Assembly: GCF_000733755.1 (NCBI RefSeq)
Contig: NZ_JPOF01000002.1
Location: 124,001-188,000 of the forward strand
Origin: Lachnoclostridium phytofermentans
Lineage (GTDB): Bacteria > Bacillota > Clostridia > Lachnospirales > Lachnospiraceae
DNA length: 64,000 nucleotides
Direction of reading: 5' to 3'
Shown here piece by piece: positions 26,277-35,223 of the stretch. Each line of letters starts with the position of its first letter. Within the stretch, counting starts at the first letter, position 1. The notes under the pieces were generated by a model. The model was not told where the DNA came from. It searched no databases and was given only the letters and a program-made list of their open reading frames with translations. The position numbers and the translations under genes were made by a program.

Positions 26277-27536
26277 TCATGCTTCTTTTATCATTCGAAT
26301 ATTCGCATTCAGATTTCGCAAATCCTTACAGATATCAACATAACCTCGTTCCACATAGTCCGTATTACGAACTACAGTAATCCCTTCCGCTGTTAATCCT
26401 GCAACGATTAATGCTGCACCACCGCGTAAATCTTTTGCTACTACTTCCGTACCTCTTAGCCTTCTTAATCCCTGAACTATCGCTTTTTTATCTTCTATAT
26501 TAATGAGAGCTCCCATGCGATTTAAATCATCCACTATATTGTACCTGGCTTCAAATATACGTTCTTCCACTACGCTCTCACCATATGCAACTGACATTAG
26601 GCTTAAAAACTGTGATTGCATATCCGTAGGGAATCCCGGAAATGGCTCTGTAGTAATAGTTCCTGGAGACTGTAGTGTACCTTTTCTTTTTATAAATGCC
26701 TTGTTTTCCCGAATATCTATCAGACATCCCATCTTACGAAGAACATAGATGACTTCAGCTAAATCTTGCTCAATTACCCCGTGAATCACAGCATACCCTG
26801 ATGTAGCAGCTACCGCAGTCAAGTAAGTACCTGCAACAATACGATCTGGTGGAACCTGATAGCTTGTATCATGTAACTCATCTACTCCTACGATACGTAA
26901 GCAAGACGTACCTAATCCAGTAATTTTGGCACCAGATTGAATTAAAAACTCACATAGAGCTGTAACTTCGGGCTCTCTTGCCGCATTCACAATTTCTGTA
27001 ATCCCCTCTGCTAAAACTGCTGCTAATAAAATATTTTCTGTAGCTCCAACACTTGGAGATGGAAACTCTATTCTTGTGCCTCTTAGTTTTGAGACATTGC
27101 ATGTTAAAAAATTCTCTTCATCTTCCAACAGGGCGCCCATCTTCTTAAGTGAATTTACATGAATATCAATTGGTCTTTTTCCAATGGTACATCCACCCGG
27201 ATAAGATATTACAGCATGTTTGTTTCTGCTAAGTAGCGCCCCTAAAAACAAAATGGATGCGCGTGTTTTCTTCGCAGTATCCCCAGTGACTGGAATTTGA
27301 TTTAACTTAGTAGCATCTATAATTAAAAAATTGTTGTCCCATTTTATCTGACATCCCAAATCCTCCATAATTAGAAGCATGTCAGAGACATCAGAGATAC
27401 ATGGACAATCCTTTAATACAGTGACTCCTGAATGAAGTAGTGAAGCTGCTAGGATTGGTAAAACGGCATTTTTAGAACCTTGTATAGAAACTTCTCCATA
27501 AAGAGAAGACGAACCTGAAACTACAACGGAAGACAT
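26277..27536 (-). CDS. murA: UDP-N-acetylglucosamine 1-carboxyvinyltransferase MurA
   Basis: 419 residues, the usual length. Catalyses transfer of enolpyruvate from PEP to UDP-GlcNAc, the first committed step of peptidoglycan synthesis. Seen: GEVSIQGSKNAVLPILAASL at the N-terminus, the active-site Cys116 in SYPGGCTIGKRPIDIH (fosfomycin target), SVGATENILLAAVLAEG, the FPTDMQSQF loop and late GGAALIVAGLTAEG. The chosen ATG 27536 has GAGG 7 bases ahead; the open frame continues to 27602 without a family match. Cytoplasmic. Its place inside the dcw cluster, between ftsW and divIB, is common in Clostridia. Confidence 0.97.
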   Translation of the reverse strand: MSSVVVSGSSSLYGEVSIQGSKNAVLPILAASLLHSGVTVLKDCPCISDVSDMLLIMEDLGCQIKWDNNFLIIDATKLNQIPVTGDTAKKTRASILFLGALLSRNKHAVISYPGGCTIGKRPIDIHVNSLKKMGALLEDEENFLTCNVSKLRGTRIEFPSPSVGATENILLAAVLAEGITEIVNAAREPEVTALCEFLIQSGAKITGLGTSCLRIVGVDELHDTSYQVPPDRIVAGTYLTAVAATSGYAVIHGVIEQDLAEVIYVLRKMGCLIDIRENKAFIKRKGTLQSPGTITTEPFPGFPTDMQSQFLSLMSVAYGESVVEERIFEARYNIVDDLNRMGALINIEDKKAIVQGLRRLRGTEVVAKDLRGGAALIVAGLTAEGITVVRNTDYVERGYVDICKDLRNLNANIRMIKEA

Positions 27537-27625
27537 AGTCATACCTCGAAATAGAAATACACTACTATCATATGCGATATCTTCCATTCGGTTACAGTAC
27601 AAAGGCCTTTCGTTGTCCCAAAGTA

Positions 27626-28771
27626 TCAGCGTTCATGTTCAATCTTATTCGAAACACTAAGCACAAGCCCCATCTCGATTAATAAAACAACTAAAGAACT
27701 ACCACCATAACTAATAAATGGTAACGGAATACCAGTTGCCGGAATACTATTTGTAACAACCGCTATGTTGATTAATACTTGAACTGCAATATGAGTAAGT
27801 ACACCAGTTGCAATTAAGCCCCCGTAGAGATCGGGTGCATTGATTGCAATTGTAAACAATCTCCATATAAGTAACAAAAATAACATGATAACTGCTATTG
27901 CACCAAACATTCCAAGCTCTTCACAAATTACTGAAAATATCATATCGTTATGTGCTTCTGGGATGAAGCCTAACTTCTGCATACTATTTCCTAACCCTTT
28001 TCCAAATAGTCCACCAGATGCTATTGCATATAGCCCCTGTAATACCTGATAGCCCTTTGGATGAGTTTCTACATTACGCCATACTTCAATACGTTCCCCT
28101 CGGTAAGATACCCCGAAGACTAATATCGAACCGACAATTATAAAAAGGATACCAGCTACGATAAAATACCCTTTCTTTCGACTGGCTACAAAACAGATGG
28201 AAACCATGATCGCAGCTATGATTAATGCTGTACTAAAGTTTTCTACAACAACAAGCGCTAGTAATGGACCTACAAAGGCTACAACTCGAAGAAAGCCTAT
28301 AAAATTATCCAACCGCCTTGGCGCTAACTGAACTATGTATGCAGTAAATAATACAACACATATCTTGGTTAACTCGGAGGGTTGAAATTTTCCGAAAGGT
28401 CCGAGCGGGAGCCATCTTTGAGATCCACCGGTTGCTTCTCCAATAATTAATACTACAGTTTGTAGTATTATACACAAGAAAAATAACAACGTTATTGGCC
28501 GTATTCGTATAATCGGTAATTTATTAATATAAATATGGTAATCTATCTTTGATACAATAATCATCAAAGGAATACCGGCTATTGCAAATAGCATTTGCCT
28601 TCGCAAAAATTTCGTTGAATCATTATAATATTTAGCTGCGTTATACGAACTAGTACTATAGATCATCACTAAGCCGAAGCATACTAAGAATATAATCAGA
28701 AACAGTAAACTATAGTCATAGTAATTTTTCGTCTTTCTCCTCTTGCCCTGTTCCATCTCTTCCCTGGTCAA
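27626..28771 (-). CDS. ftsW: SEDS peptidoglycan polymerase FtsW/SpoVE
   Basis: About 381 residues with ten membrane helices; SEDS glycosyltransferase that polymerises lipid II at the septum with a partner class B PBP. Landmarks: LLFLIIFLVCFGLVMIYSTS, GGSQRWLPLGPFGKFQPSEL, VENFSTALIIAAIM, GYQVLQGLYAIASGGLFGKG, FIPEAHNDMIFSVICEELG and PATGIPLPFISYGGSSL. The start is uncertain: a TTG at 28771 has GAGG 8 bases ahead, while the GTG at 28780 overlaps that site. It could serve vegetative division, sporulation (SpoVE) or both; sequence alone does not decide. Confidence 0.95.
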   Translation of the reverse strand: MTREEMEQGKRRKTKNYYDYSLLFLIIFLVCFGLVMIYSTSSYNAAKYYNDSTKFLRRQMLFAIAGIPLMIIVSKIDYHIYINKLPIIRIRPITLLFFLCIILQTVVLIIGEATGGSQRWLPLGPFGKFQPSELTKICVVLFTAYIVQLAPRRLDNFIGFLRVVAFVGPLLALVVVENFSTALIIAAIMVSICFVASRKKGYFIVAGILFIIVGSILVFGVSYRGERIEVWRNVETHPKGYQVLQGLYAIASGGLFGKGLGNSMQKLGFIPEAHNDMIFSVICEELGMFGAIAVIMLFLLLIWRLFTIAINAPDLYGGLIATGVLTHIAVQVLINIAVVTNSIPATGIPLPFISYGGSSLVVLLIEMGLVLSVSNKIEHER

Positions 28772-28815
28772 ATGCTTCACCTCACACTACTTATTCGTGA
28801 CTACGAATTAACTAA

Positions 28816-28840
28816 ACTTGCATCGTAAGCCGATGCAAGT
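28816..28840 (-). terminator. Intercistronic hairpin between ftsW and murD
   Basis: Perfect 10-bp stem ACTTGCATCG (28816-28825) with CGATGCAAGT (28831-28840), 5-base loop, in the 85-base gap after the murD stop. The following sequence is only moderately T-rich, so it may attenuate or process the transcript rather than end it. Confidence 0.5.
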
Positions 28841-28856
28841 CTTGCTAACCCAATAG

Positions 28857-30227
28857 TCACCTTGATTCATCGTTTAACGCATGCACATATTTTTTAAATA
28901 ACATACCGCGCTCTTCATAATCTTTAAACATCCCCCAGCTTGCGCAACATGGGGATAATAATACAGATTCTCCTGCATTGGCATGTGTAGCACAAAATTC
29001 AACTGCCTCATTCAGACTATCAACCAAGACTATGTTCTTAACACCTAATCTTTTCGCAGCATTTGCTATCTTTTCTCTTGTTTGACCAAGTAACACAAGA
29101 TAAGTTACTTTATCATCAAACGCTTTAATCCAGTCATCATAATCTGAATCTTTATCATAACCACCAGCAATTAAAAGGGTTTGGGTCTGCATTGCTTTGA
29201 TTGCCTGAATGGAAGCATCTGGATTTGTACCTTTGGAATCATTGTAGTATTTCACTCCTCGTTTTGTAGTTACGTACTCGATTCGATGCTCCACTCCTTT
29301 AAACTCCGTGATTGCTTTATAGATATCATCCATTGGAACTTTCAAAGAAATAGCAATCCCTACTGCTGCCATAACGTTTTCATAATTATGTTTCCCTAGA
29401 ATCTGTAATTCATTAACATCACATACTACGCATTCCCTCTTATCATCTCGATAAATCATCTGAGTTCCTCGAAGAAATAAGCCTCTATCAAGTTCTCTTG
29501 TACTGGAAAACCATAGAATTGTTGCAGGAATCTTCTTGCTAACCAGTTGAAGATGAGAATCCTCATAATTTAGAATACAGGTATCTTCTTTCGTTTGATT
29601 TTTTGTTATATTTACCTTAGCTTCAATGTATGCTTCCATCGTATGGTGACGATTTAAGTGATCTGGCGTGATATTTAAGATTGCAGAAACATCTGGTTTA
29701 AAATCATGGACTGTTTCTAACTGAAAACTACTCATTTCCGCAACTGTAACTGAATTATTCCCAGTATTTTTAACCATCTGCGTATATGGGACTCCGATAT
29801 TTCCAACTACGAAAACACTTTCATAATAGGTTCTCATAATCTCACCTACCAAAGTAGTCGTCGTTGTTTTACCATTCGTCCCTGTAATAGCAGCTATCTT
29901 ACCCTTTGAAAAACTGTATGCGAGTTCTACTTCGCCAAGAATTGTTACACCTGCATTCTTTAGTTCCTTCACATAATCTAAATCCGTAGGTACTCCAGGA
30001 CTTAATACAACCATATCAATCTCTGATTTTAGCTCAGAGGGTAATACACCGAGTATGATTTCCCCATTGTAATCCTTTGGTAGTTTTTTCTTAACTTCTT
30101 CTTTGTCTAACTCTTCGTTTGCATCATAAAGTATGGTTTGTGCCCCCTCCTGTGATAGCAATTCTATCGCAGATATTCCACTTTTTCCAGCACCAACAAT
30201 CAATACTTTTTTGCCTTGGAAATTCAT
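28857..30227 (-). CDS. murD: UDP-N-acetylmuramoyl-L-alanine--D-glutamate ligase MurD
   Basis: 456 residues. ATP-dependent addition of D-Glu to UDP-MurNAc-L-Ala in the cytoplasm. Motifs: N-terminal Rossmann-like VLIVGAGKSGISAIELL, ATP loop AAITGTNGKTTTTTLVGEIM, EMSSFQLE, LNITPDHLNRH, and the C-terminal GVKYYNDSKGTNPDASIQA and LIAGGYDKDSDY. ATG 30227 is supported by GGAGG 5 bases ahead. It follows the PBP pair and precedes ftsW; mraY, which usually lies next to murD, is not in the window. Confidence 0.97.
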   Translation of the reverse strand: MNFQGKKVLIVGAGKSGISAIELLSQEGAQTILYDANEELDKEEVKKKLPKDYNGEIILGVLPSELKSEIDMVVLSPGVPTDLDYVKELKNAGVTILGEVELAYSFSKGKIAAITGTNGKTTTTTLVGEIMRTYYESVFVVGNIGVPYTQMVKNTGNNSVTVAEMSSFQLETVHDFKPDVSAILNITPDHLNRHHTMEAYIEAKVNITKNQTKEDTCILNYEDSHLQLVSKKIPATILWFSSTRELDRGLFLRGTQMIYRDDKRECVVCDVNELQILGKHNYENVMAAVGIAISLKVPMDDIYKAITEFKGVEHRIEYVTTKRGVKYYNDSKGTNPDASIQAIKAMQTQTLLIAGGYDKDSDYDDWIKAFDDKVTYLVLLGQTREKIANAAKRLGVKNIVLVDSLNEAVEFCATHANAGESVLLSPCCASWGMFKDYEERGMLFKKYVHALNDESR

Positions 30228-30284
30228 ATTTGCCTCCATATACTGTCAATCTCTTTTCTAGAAATCAATCTTCCTAATTATAGG

Positions 30285-32234
30285 CTATTCCAAATATAAA
30301 ATCAAGTCGCTGTTTAACTCGATCATATCCCCCTCCAGAGGAAATTGCTCTGTTACAATTTCACCTTCCCCAAGGTAAGTAACCTCATCAAAGGAATACT
30401 CTTTCAGTTTTTTAACCACTTCTGCTTTTTTAAGACCCATAAAGTTCGGTACTTCAAATTTGCCGATATTATATTCTTCCAATTCTTTTTCATTATAAGC
30501 AGGTTCAAAACCCATATATGGTAAAATATTATCAAAAACTTCTGCAACAACGGGTGCTGCGATGGTACCACCATAGTATATCCCTTGTGGTTCATCGATC
30601 ATAACAATTGCCATTACCTTAGGATTATTGGCAGGAGCAAATCCAATAAAGGAGGAGATATACTTTCCAGATCTTCTTGGGAGTTTTTCAGATGTTGCAG
30701 TTTTACCTCCAATACGAAATCCCGGAATATATGCTCTTTTTCCTGTCCCATCTGAAACAACAGATTCCAGTAACATCTTCATTGTTTCTGAGGTTTCTTT
30801 GGAAATCACATTCTCCGTCGTCTTATACGTAAGTTCTTTTATCACAGTGCCTTCTGCATTCTGTATACTAACTCCAAAATGCGGTGTAATAAGTTTCCCT
30901 CCATTTACAATTGCACTTGCTGCGGTAAGTAACTGTAGTGGTGTAATCTGAAAAGATTGGCCAAATGACATGGTTGCCAATTCTACCGCACCTACATTAT
31001 CAAGCTTATGTTTTATAGAATTCGCTTCTCCTGGTAAGTCAACACCAGTTTTACTTGACAGTCCAAGACGATCAAAATATTCATAAAACTTCGTCGCACC
31101 TACTCTAGCACCGATTTCCATAAAAACAGGGTTACAAGAATTCTTAATTCCTTGGATAAAATCCTCACTTCCATGTCCCCCCGCCTTATGACAGCGGATT
31201 CTTCTATCTTCTACTATTTTAAACCCTGGGCAAAAGAAGCGGTCCGTTAATTTAACAACCTTCTCCTCAAGCGCAGCAGTCGCTGTAACTATCTTAAAGG
31301 TAGAACCTGGCTCATACGTATCACTAATACAAGGATTTCTCCACATATTATTGAGTAAATTCGTCTTCTCTGTACTACTTAGCGTCACTCCCTCGTATTT
31401 TTGTTTTAATTCCTCATTAAAACTATATGGATTATTTAAATCAAACTCCGGCACATTTGCCATCGCATAGATTTCGCCATTTTGCGGATTTAATACAATT
31501 AAACTGACGCTATTTGCGCCTTTTGCTTCCATCACTTTTGTGGCAGCTTGTTCCGCATATTTTTGAATATTTACATCTAAACTTAAATTAATACTATTCC
31601 CTGGGATCGGTTCAATACGATTTTCAGCAGCATCGTCAATTTCAATGCCATGTGCTGTAGTAAGGGTTAGAATCGTTCCATTCACTCCTTGAAGGTAGGA
31701 ATCATACTCAACTTCAAGACCGATAATGCCCTGATTATCACTTCCTGTAAATCCGATTACCTTGGAGGCCAACGAACTATATGGATAGAAACGTTTGTAA
31801 TCTTCATCCACCATGACACCATCAAGAGATAGATTACGTATGTAGTCGGCTGTATCTTTATCAACGTTAGACTTAATCCGTTCTATCGAGGAATATTTTT
31901 CAACCCTCTTACGAACAGTTTCCTCTGTAAGGTTCAACGCTTCTGATAAGGCTTTTATTACACCTTCCGGATCCGTAATCTGATTATGTATGACAGAAAT
32001 GGTGCTTACTGGCTTATTTGCAGCAATAATTACTCCATTCCTGTCATATAAAGTTCCTCTCTCTGCCTTAATGCTTCGCTCTCTCTCATGCAACTGCTGC
32101 GCTTTTATGGCATAATTTTCTGATGCTGCTACCATGAGATAAAATAGTCTTCCACAAAGATAACAAGCGATAAAAAAGACAACAGTAACAACGATTGTTA
32201 TATTTTTTCGGTTATAGGATTTATACCGGTGCAT
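30285..32234 (-). CDS. Class B penicillin-binding protein with one PASTA domain (SpoVD-like)
   Basis: 649 residues. One N-terminal membrane anchor (about 12-35), the class B dimerisation domain starting near RGTLYDRNGVIIAANKP, then the transpeptidase domain with catalytic Ser in EPGSTFKIV, the S-C-N triad (IKNSCNPVF) and, in place of the usual K-T-G, K-T-A (GGKTATSEK at 30696-30704). The C-terminus carries a single PASTA domain (FEVPNFMGLKKAEVVKKL). The PASTA domain and tandem position after another PBP recall SpoVD, the cortex transpeptidase. ATG 32234 has TTGGAG ahead; the frame opens at 32261. It could work with the SEDS protein encoded downstream. Confidence 0.92.
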   Translation of the reverse strand: MHRYKSYNRKNITIVVTVVFFIACYLCGRLFYLMVAASENYAIKAQQLHERERSIKAERGTLYDRNGVIIAANKPVSTISVIHNQITDPEGVIKALSEALNLTEETVRKRVEKYSSIERIKSNVDKDTADYIRNLSLDGVMVDEDYKRFYPYSSLASKVIGFTGSDNQGIIGLEVEYDSYLQGVNGTILTLTTAHGIEIDDAAENRIEPIPGNSINLSLDVNIQKYAEQAATKVMEAKGANSVSLIVLNPQNGEIYAMANVPEFDLNNPYSFNEELKQKYEGVTLSSTEKTNLLNNMWRNPCISDTYEPGSTFKIVTATAALEEKVVKLTDRFFCPGFKIVEDRRIRCHKAGGHGSEDFIQGIKNSCNPVFMEIGARVGATKFYEYFDRLGLSSKTGVDLPGEANSIKHKLDNVGAVELATMSFGQSFQITPLQLLTAASAIVNGGKLITPHFGVSIQNAEGTVIKELTYKTTENVISKETSETMKMLLESVVSDGTGKRAYIPGFRIGGKTATSEKLPRRSGKYISSFIGFAPANNPKVMAIVMIDEPQGIYYGGTIAAPVVAEVFDNILPYMGFEPAYNEKELEEYNIGKFEVPNFMGLKKAEVVKKLKEYSFDEVTYLGEGEIVTEQFPLEGDMIELNSDLILYLE

Positions 32235-32314
32235 ACGACTCCAATGAAATGTATCTATCATTTCTATTCTATTATTGTATGCTCGGGGTTATGATTGTTT
32301 TTCTTTTCTCTAAA

Positions 32315-34306
32315 TTAATTTCCTTCCTGAGTCTCTTGAAACTCATCAGTCATGGTATCTGGGATAGCATCCGCTTGAGTATCATCAAAGCCAACATAGT
32401 TGTTTTCCTGGTTTCCTTGCTGACCTTCTCCTGTTTGACCCTCTCCTGTTTGGCCTTCACCGTTTTGATTCTCTTTGCTCTCATCAACCATCGGAAGCTC
32501 TACTTTATAATCAATCTCACCTTCTGGATATACTTCAAGAAACGGTAAGATATCCTTAAGAATTTGACTTGTAAGTGTAGTTGCTACTGTACTGCTTGCT
32601 TTCTTTGTTTCATCATGAACTTCATCGATAACTACATAGATTACTACTTGTGGATCATCTGTAGGTACACAACCAATAAAAGAAACAACATATTTCTTCG
32701 CAGAACGAGGAAACTTCTGTGCAGTTCCAGTCTTCCCACCTACCAAATATCCTTCTACCTGAGCTGGTTTTGCTGTACCTTCTTGCACCGTTAAGTAAAG
32801 AGCTTCACGTAGAAATTCAGATGTATCAGCAGAAACTGTCTCATTGATTGGGTATGGTTCCTTCTCCTCAACCGTAGCACCTTGATCTGTAACGATTTCT
32901 TTTACTACATGAGGTTGATAGTATTGTCCTCCGTTTACCACAGAAGAGAATGCTCCTACCATCTGAATCATCGTAACATTGAAGGTCTGTCCGAAACTAC
33001 TAGTTGCTAACTCCGAAGCATGCAACTTATCTGCAGGTAGTAAGATACCTTCTGCTTCTCCCGGAAGATCTATCCCTGTCTTTTTGCCAAAGAAGAAATG
33101 ATCTTGATAAGTACGGAACATAGCCGCACCCTCAGCTTCACCAATCGCCATCATGGACGGATTACAGGATTTCATTAATGACTGTGCCAGCGTTACTTTT
33201 CCATGCCTTGCATTACACTTAATATTCCAACCACCTACGCGCTTTACACCGTCACACTGAAAGGTTGTCTCTGGTGTCACCAAATGTTCTTCCAAGGCTG
33301 AAGCAACAGTAAATGGCTTAAAAGTAGAACCTGGTTCATAAGTATCACTAATGCTGAAGTTACGCCACATCGTATTCAAAGCCTTTTCTTTATCCTTTTC
33401 ATCCATAGAGGCAATCTCTACCTCATCATAATACGCAGATAAATCATAGGGATTATTCAAATCAAATCCTTTGTTATTTGCCATCGCATAAATTTCACCA
33501 TTGTTAGGGTTAGATACAATGACGCCAACGTTATTGGCTCCGATTTCATCCTGGAATTTTGCAATATGTTCTTCGACAATTCTCTGTATATTTATGTCTA
33601 TTGTTGACACAACCGTATGTCCGTTGATTGCTTCTTTTCTTGTTCTAATAAGATTTAATTCAGGATCATAGAATCCATAGACTCTACCGTTGGTTCCATT
33701 TAAATTGCTATTATAATATTCCTCAATTCCCCACGTACCAACATCACCAGCACTAGTGTAACCTATTACGTGAGAGGCTAAGTTTCCATATGGATAGTTT
33801 CTTTTATATTCCTCCTCAAACCATACACCTTTTATCTTTTTATTTTCTTTCTGTAAGTTCTCAAATTGATCCACCACGTCAATCGTTACTTGCTTTAACA
33901 AACGTTGATAAGAACTTGTTGATTTTTCATGAATTAACGATGTCACTTCTGCTGTATCTATTCCAAATACACTACTTAATGCCTCCACTGTTGGTTCTAA
34001 ATATTCCTCATCGGTTAGAATAACTTTAGGCTCGATGATAACGTTATATACTTTATCACTGGAGGCTAAAACAACACCATTACGGTCTAAAATACTTCCT
34101 CTTTTATAAGGAATTGTAGAACTTAAGAAGGTTTGTTGAGAAAGCACCCTTTTTTCATATCGTTCTCTATCCTGATTGTTAAGATATACTAAACGAGTGA
34201 TAATCGCAATCATCGCACATAGGATAACAAAAAATACAAACAATAGTTTTGCTTGCATATAGCCCTTGAATTTTTTTATCTTTACTTTTTCTTTCTGTCT
34301 TGCCAT
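32315..34306 (-). CDS. Class B penicillin-binding protein (FtsI/PBP2B-like) with acidic repeat tail
   Basis: 663 residues. One membrane anchor (about 17-42), dimerisation domain from RGSILDRNGVVLASSDK, and transpeptidase motifs STFK (DTYEPGSTFKPFT), SCN (LMKSCNPSM) and KTG (GGKTGTAQKFPRS), all intact. No PASTA domain; instead the C-terminal ~50 residues are hydrophilic with a GEGQT repeat and many acidic residues, outside the membrane. GAGG precedes ATG 34306. First of two tandem PBPs after ftsL, so the likely vegetative septal transpeptidase (PBP2B/FtsI role). A terminator-like hairpin lies just upstream. Confidence 0.93.
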   Translation of the reverse strand: MARQKEKVKIKKFKGYMQAKLLFVFFVILCAMIAIITRLVYLNNQDRERYEKRVLSQQTFLSSTIPYKRGSILDRNGVVLASSDKVYNVIIEPKVILTDEEYLEPTVEALSSVFGIDTAEVTSLIHEKSTSSYQRLLKQVTIDVVDQFENLQKENKKIKGVWFEEEYKRNYPYGNLASHVIGYTSAGDVGTWGIEEYYNSNLNGTNGRVYGFYDPELNLIRTRKEAINGHTVVSTIDINIQRIVEEHIAKFQDEIGANNVGVIVSNPNNGEIYAMANNKGFDLNNPYDLSAYYDEVEIASMDEKDKEKALNTMWRNFSISDTYEPGSTFKPFTVASALEEHLVTPETTFQCDGVKRVGGWNIKCNARHGKVTLAQSLMKSCNPSMMAIGEAEGAAMFRTYQDHFFFGKKTGIDLPGEAEGILLPADKLHASELATSSFGQTFNVTMIQMVGAFSSVVNGGQYYQPHVVKEIVTDQGATVEEKEPYPINETVSADTSEFLREALYLTVQEGTAKPAQVEGYLVGGKTGTAQKFPRSAKKYVVSFIGCVPTDDPQVVIYVVIDEVHDETKKASSTVATTLTSQILKDILPFLEVYPEGEIDYKVELPMVDESKENQNGEGQTGEGQTGEGQQGNQENNYVGFDDTQADAIPDTMTDEFQETQEGN

Positions 34307-34482
34307 TTTAACCTCAATTCTTTTACATGCTTTTTATAAATCTTTGCATCTCGCAACACAAAGGCTCAACCTTGTACAAAACATGACTAACATGATATTA
34401 GTACGAACTTTCCTTTCAGTCAACACGCCATATGGACTAGATTCTAATTTACAGGAAATTGCTTTGTTATTGCTAGTAAATA

Positions 34483-34552
34483 TAAAAAAGCAAGCAGTAC
34501 GCCACCCGCTTTGATAATTTATTCAAATGCGTATTGTCGATTCCCACTTGCT
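34483..34552 (-). terminator. Terminator-like structure between ftsL and the first PBP gene
   Basis: On the minus strand a long interrupted stem (AGCAAG with CTTGCT, TACGC with GCGTA, TTTGA with TCAAA; 34489-34552) is followed directly by a run of six T (34483-34488). It starts 13 bases after the ftsL stop. If active it would end or attenuate the mraZ-rsmH-ftsL transcript before the PBP genes. Confidence 0.65.
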
Positions 34553-34564
34553 CGCTCTCTATCA

Positions 34565-35113
34565 TTAAGGTATGATACGGTCTAAAATTGATTCTGTCTC
34601 TGCATCAGGTATATCCTTATGTTGTCTTACGTATCCCGTCTCACTATCTTTATATGGAATGGTCTCATTATGATTTGGATGCACCATACCAAGTTCTGAA
34701 ACCGCAATACGATATACTTCTTCTAAATCTATCTCCGGTCTAATACTTGCTTCTACTGCATCATTCTTATCTTTAAGTTTTGTTAACTGATTGCTAAGTG
34801 CAATAATCTGCTTATCTAGTTGCATGTCCTTTGATTGTGCTTCCAAATAGCTAAAACAAGCAAACAATGTTACTACGATAGCTAAGGTCAAAAAGGTCAT
34901 GGAAATAAAATCAATTCCTCGAGTAACTCTTGGTTTTCTCTGTGGCCGACTCTTCGGTTGGCTATTTGGAGTTCTTTGCGGTACCCTAGGATCTTTTCTT
35001 AGAGGCTCCTCATAGCGATTATAATCGCGTTCCGGTGCTAGCGATAATTTGCGTGCAGTACTTCCTGATACATAGGAGGTTTGATTATAATATTGTCTTT
35101 TTTTCGCGTCCAT
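34565..35113 (-). CDS. ftsL: FtsL-like cell division membrane protein
   Basis: 182 residues. A long polar, Pro/Arg-rich cytosolic part (1-~65), one membrane helix (~67-90, FISMTFLTLAIVVTLFACFS), then a coiled-coil segment (~92-125, LDKQIIALSNQLTKLKDKND) outside. This bitopic coiled-coil layout and the position between rsmH and a PBP gene are those of FtsL, which recruits the septal synthase with DivIB and DivIC. Sequence identity in the family is poor, so context carries most weight. ATG 35113 has GAGGAG before it. A short overlapping leader frame (35085-35135) may couple to it. Confidence 0.8.
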   Translation of the reverse strand: MDAKKRQYYNQTSYVSGSTARKLSLAPERDYNRYEEPLRKDPRVPQRTPNSQPKSRPQRKPRVTRGIDFISMTFLTLAIVVTLFACFSYLEAQSKDMQLDKQIIALSNQLTKLKDKNDAVEASIRPEIDLEEVYRIAVSELGMVHPNHNETIPYKDSETGYVRQHKDIPDAETESILDRIIP

Positions 35114-35135
35114 GCTGACTCCTCACTTTCATCAT

Positions 35136-35170
35136 TCTTCCTCCATGGCTGCGCAAGTTATGCGCATATT
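35136..35170 (-). repeat. Leader TGCGCA element before ftsL
   Basis: Minus strand reads ATATGCGCATAACTTGCGCA then GCCATGGAGG. TGCGCA copies at 35150-35155 and 35161-35166. The ATAACTTGCGCAG part is identical to the unit before the alcohol dehydrogenase gene (13790-13928). Confidence 0.6.
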
Positions 35171-35223
35171 CAGAGATTAATCATCTTCTTAGTCAAAGAT
35201 TTCTCTCAACTTTCTTTCGCAAC

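Noticed and set aside
32195-32548. 117-codon plus-strand hydrophobic frame between the two PBP genes
   Set aside because: Mostly overlaps PBP coding sequence on the other strand, especially the GEGQT repeat; no start signal.
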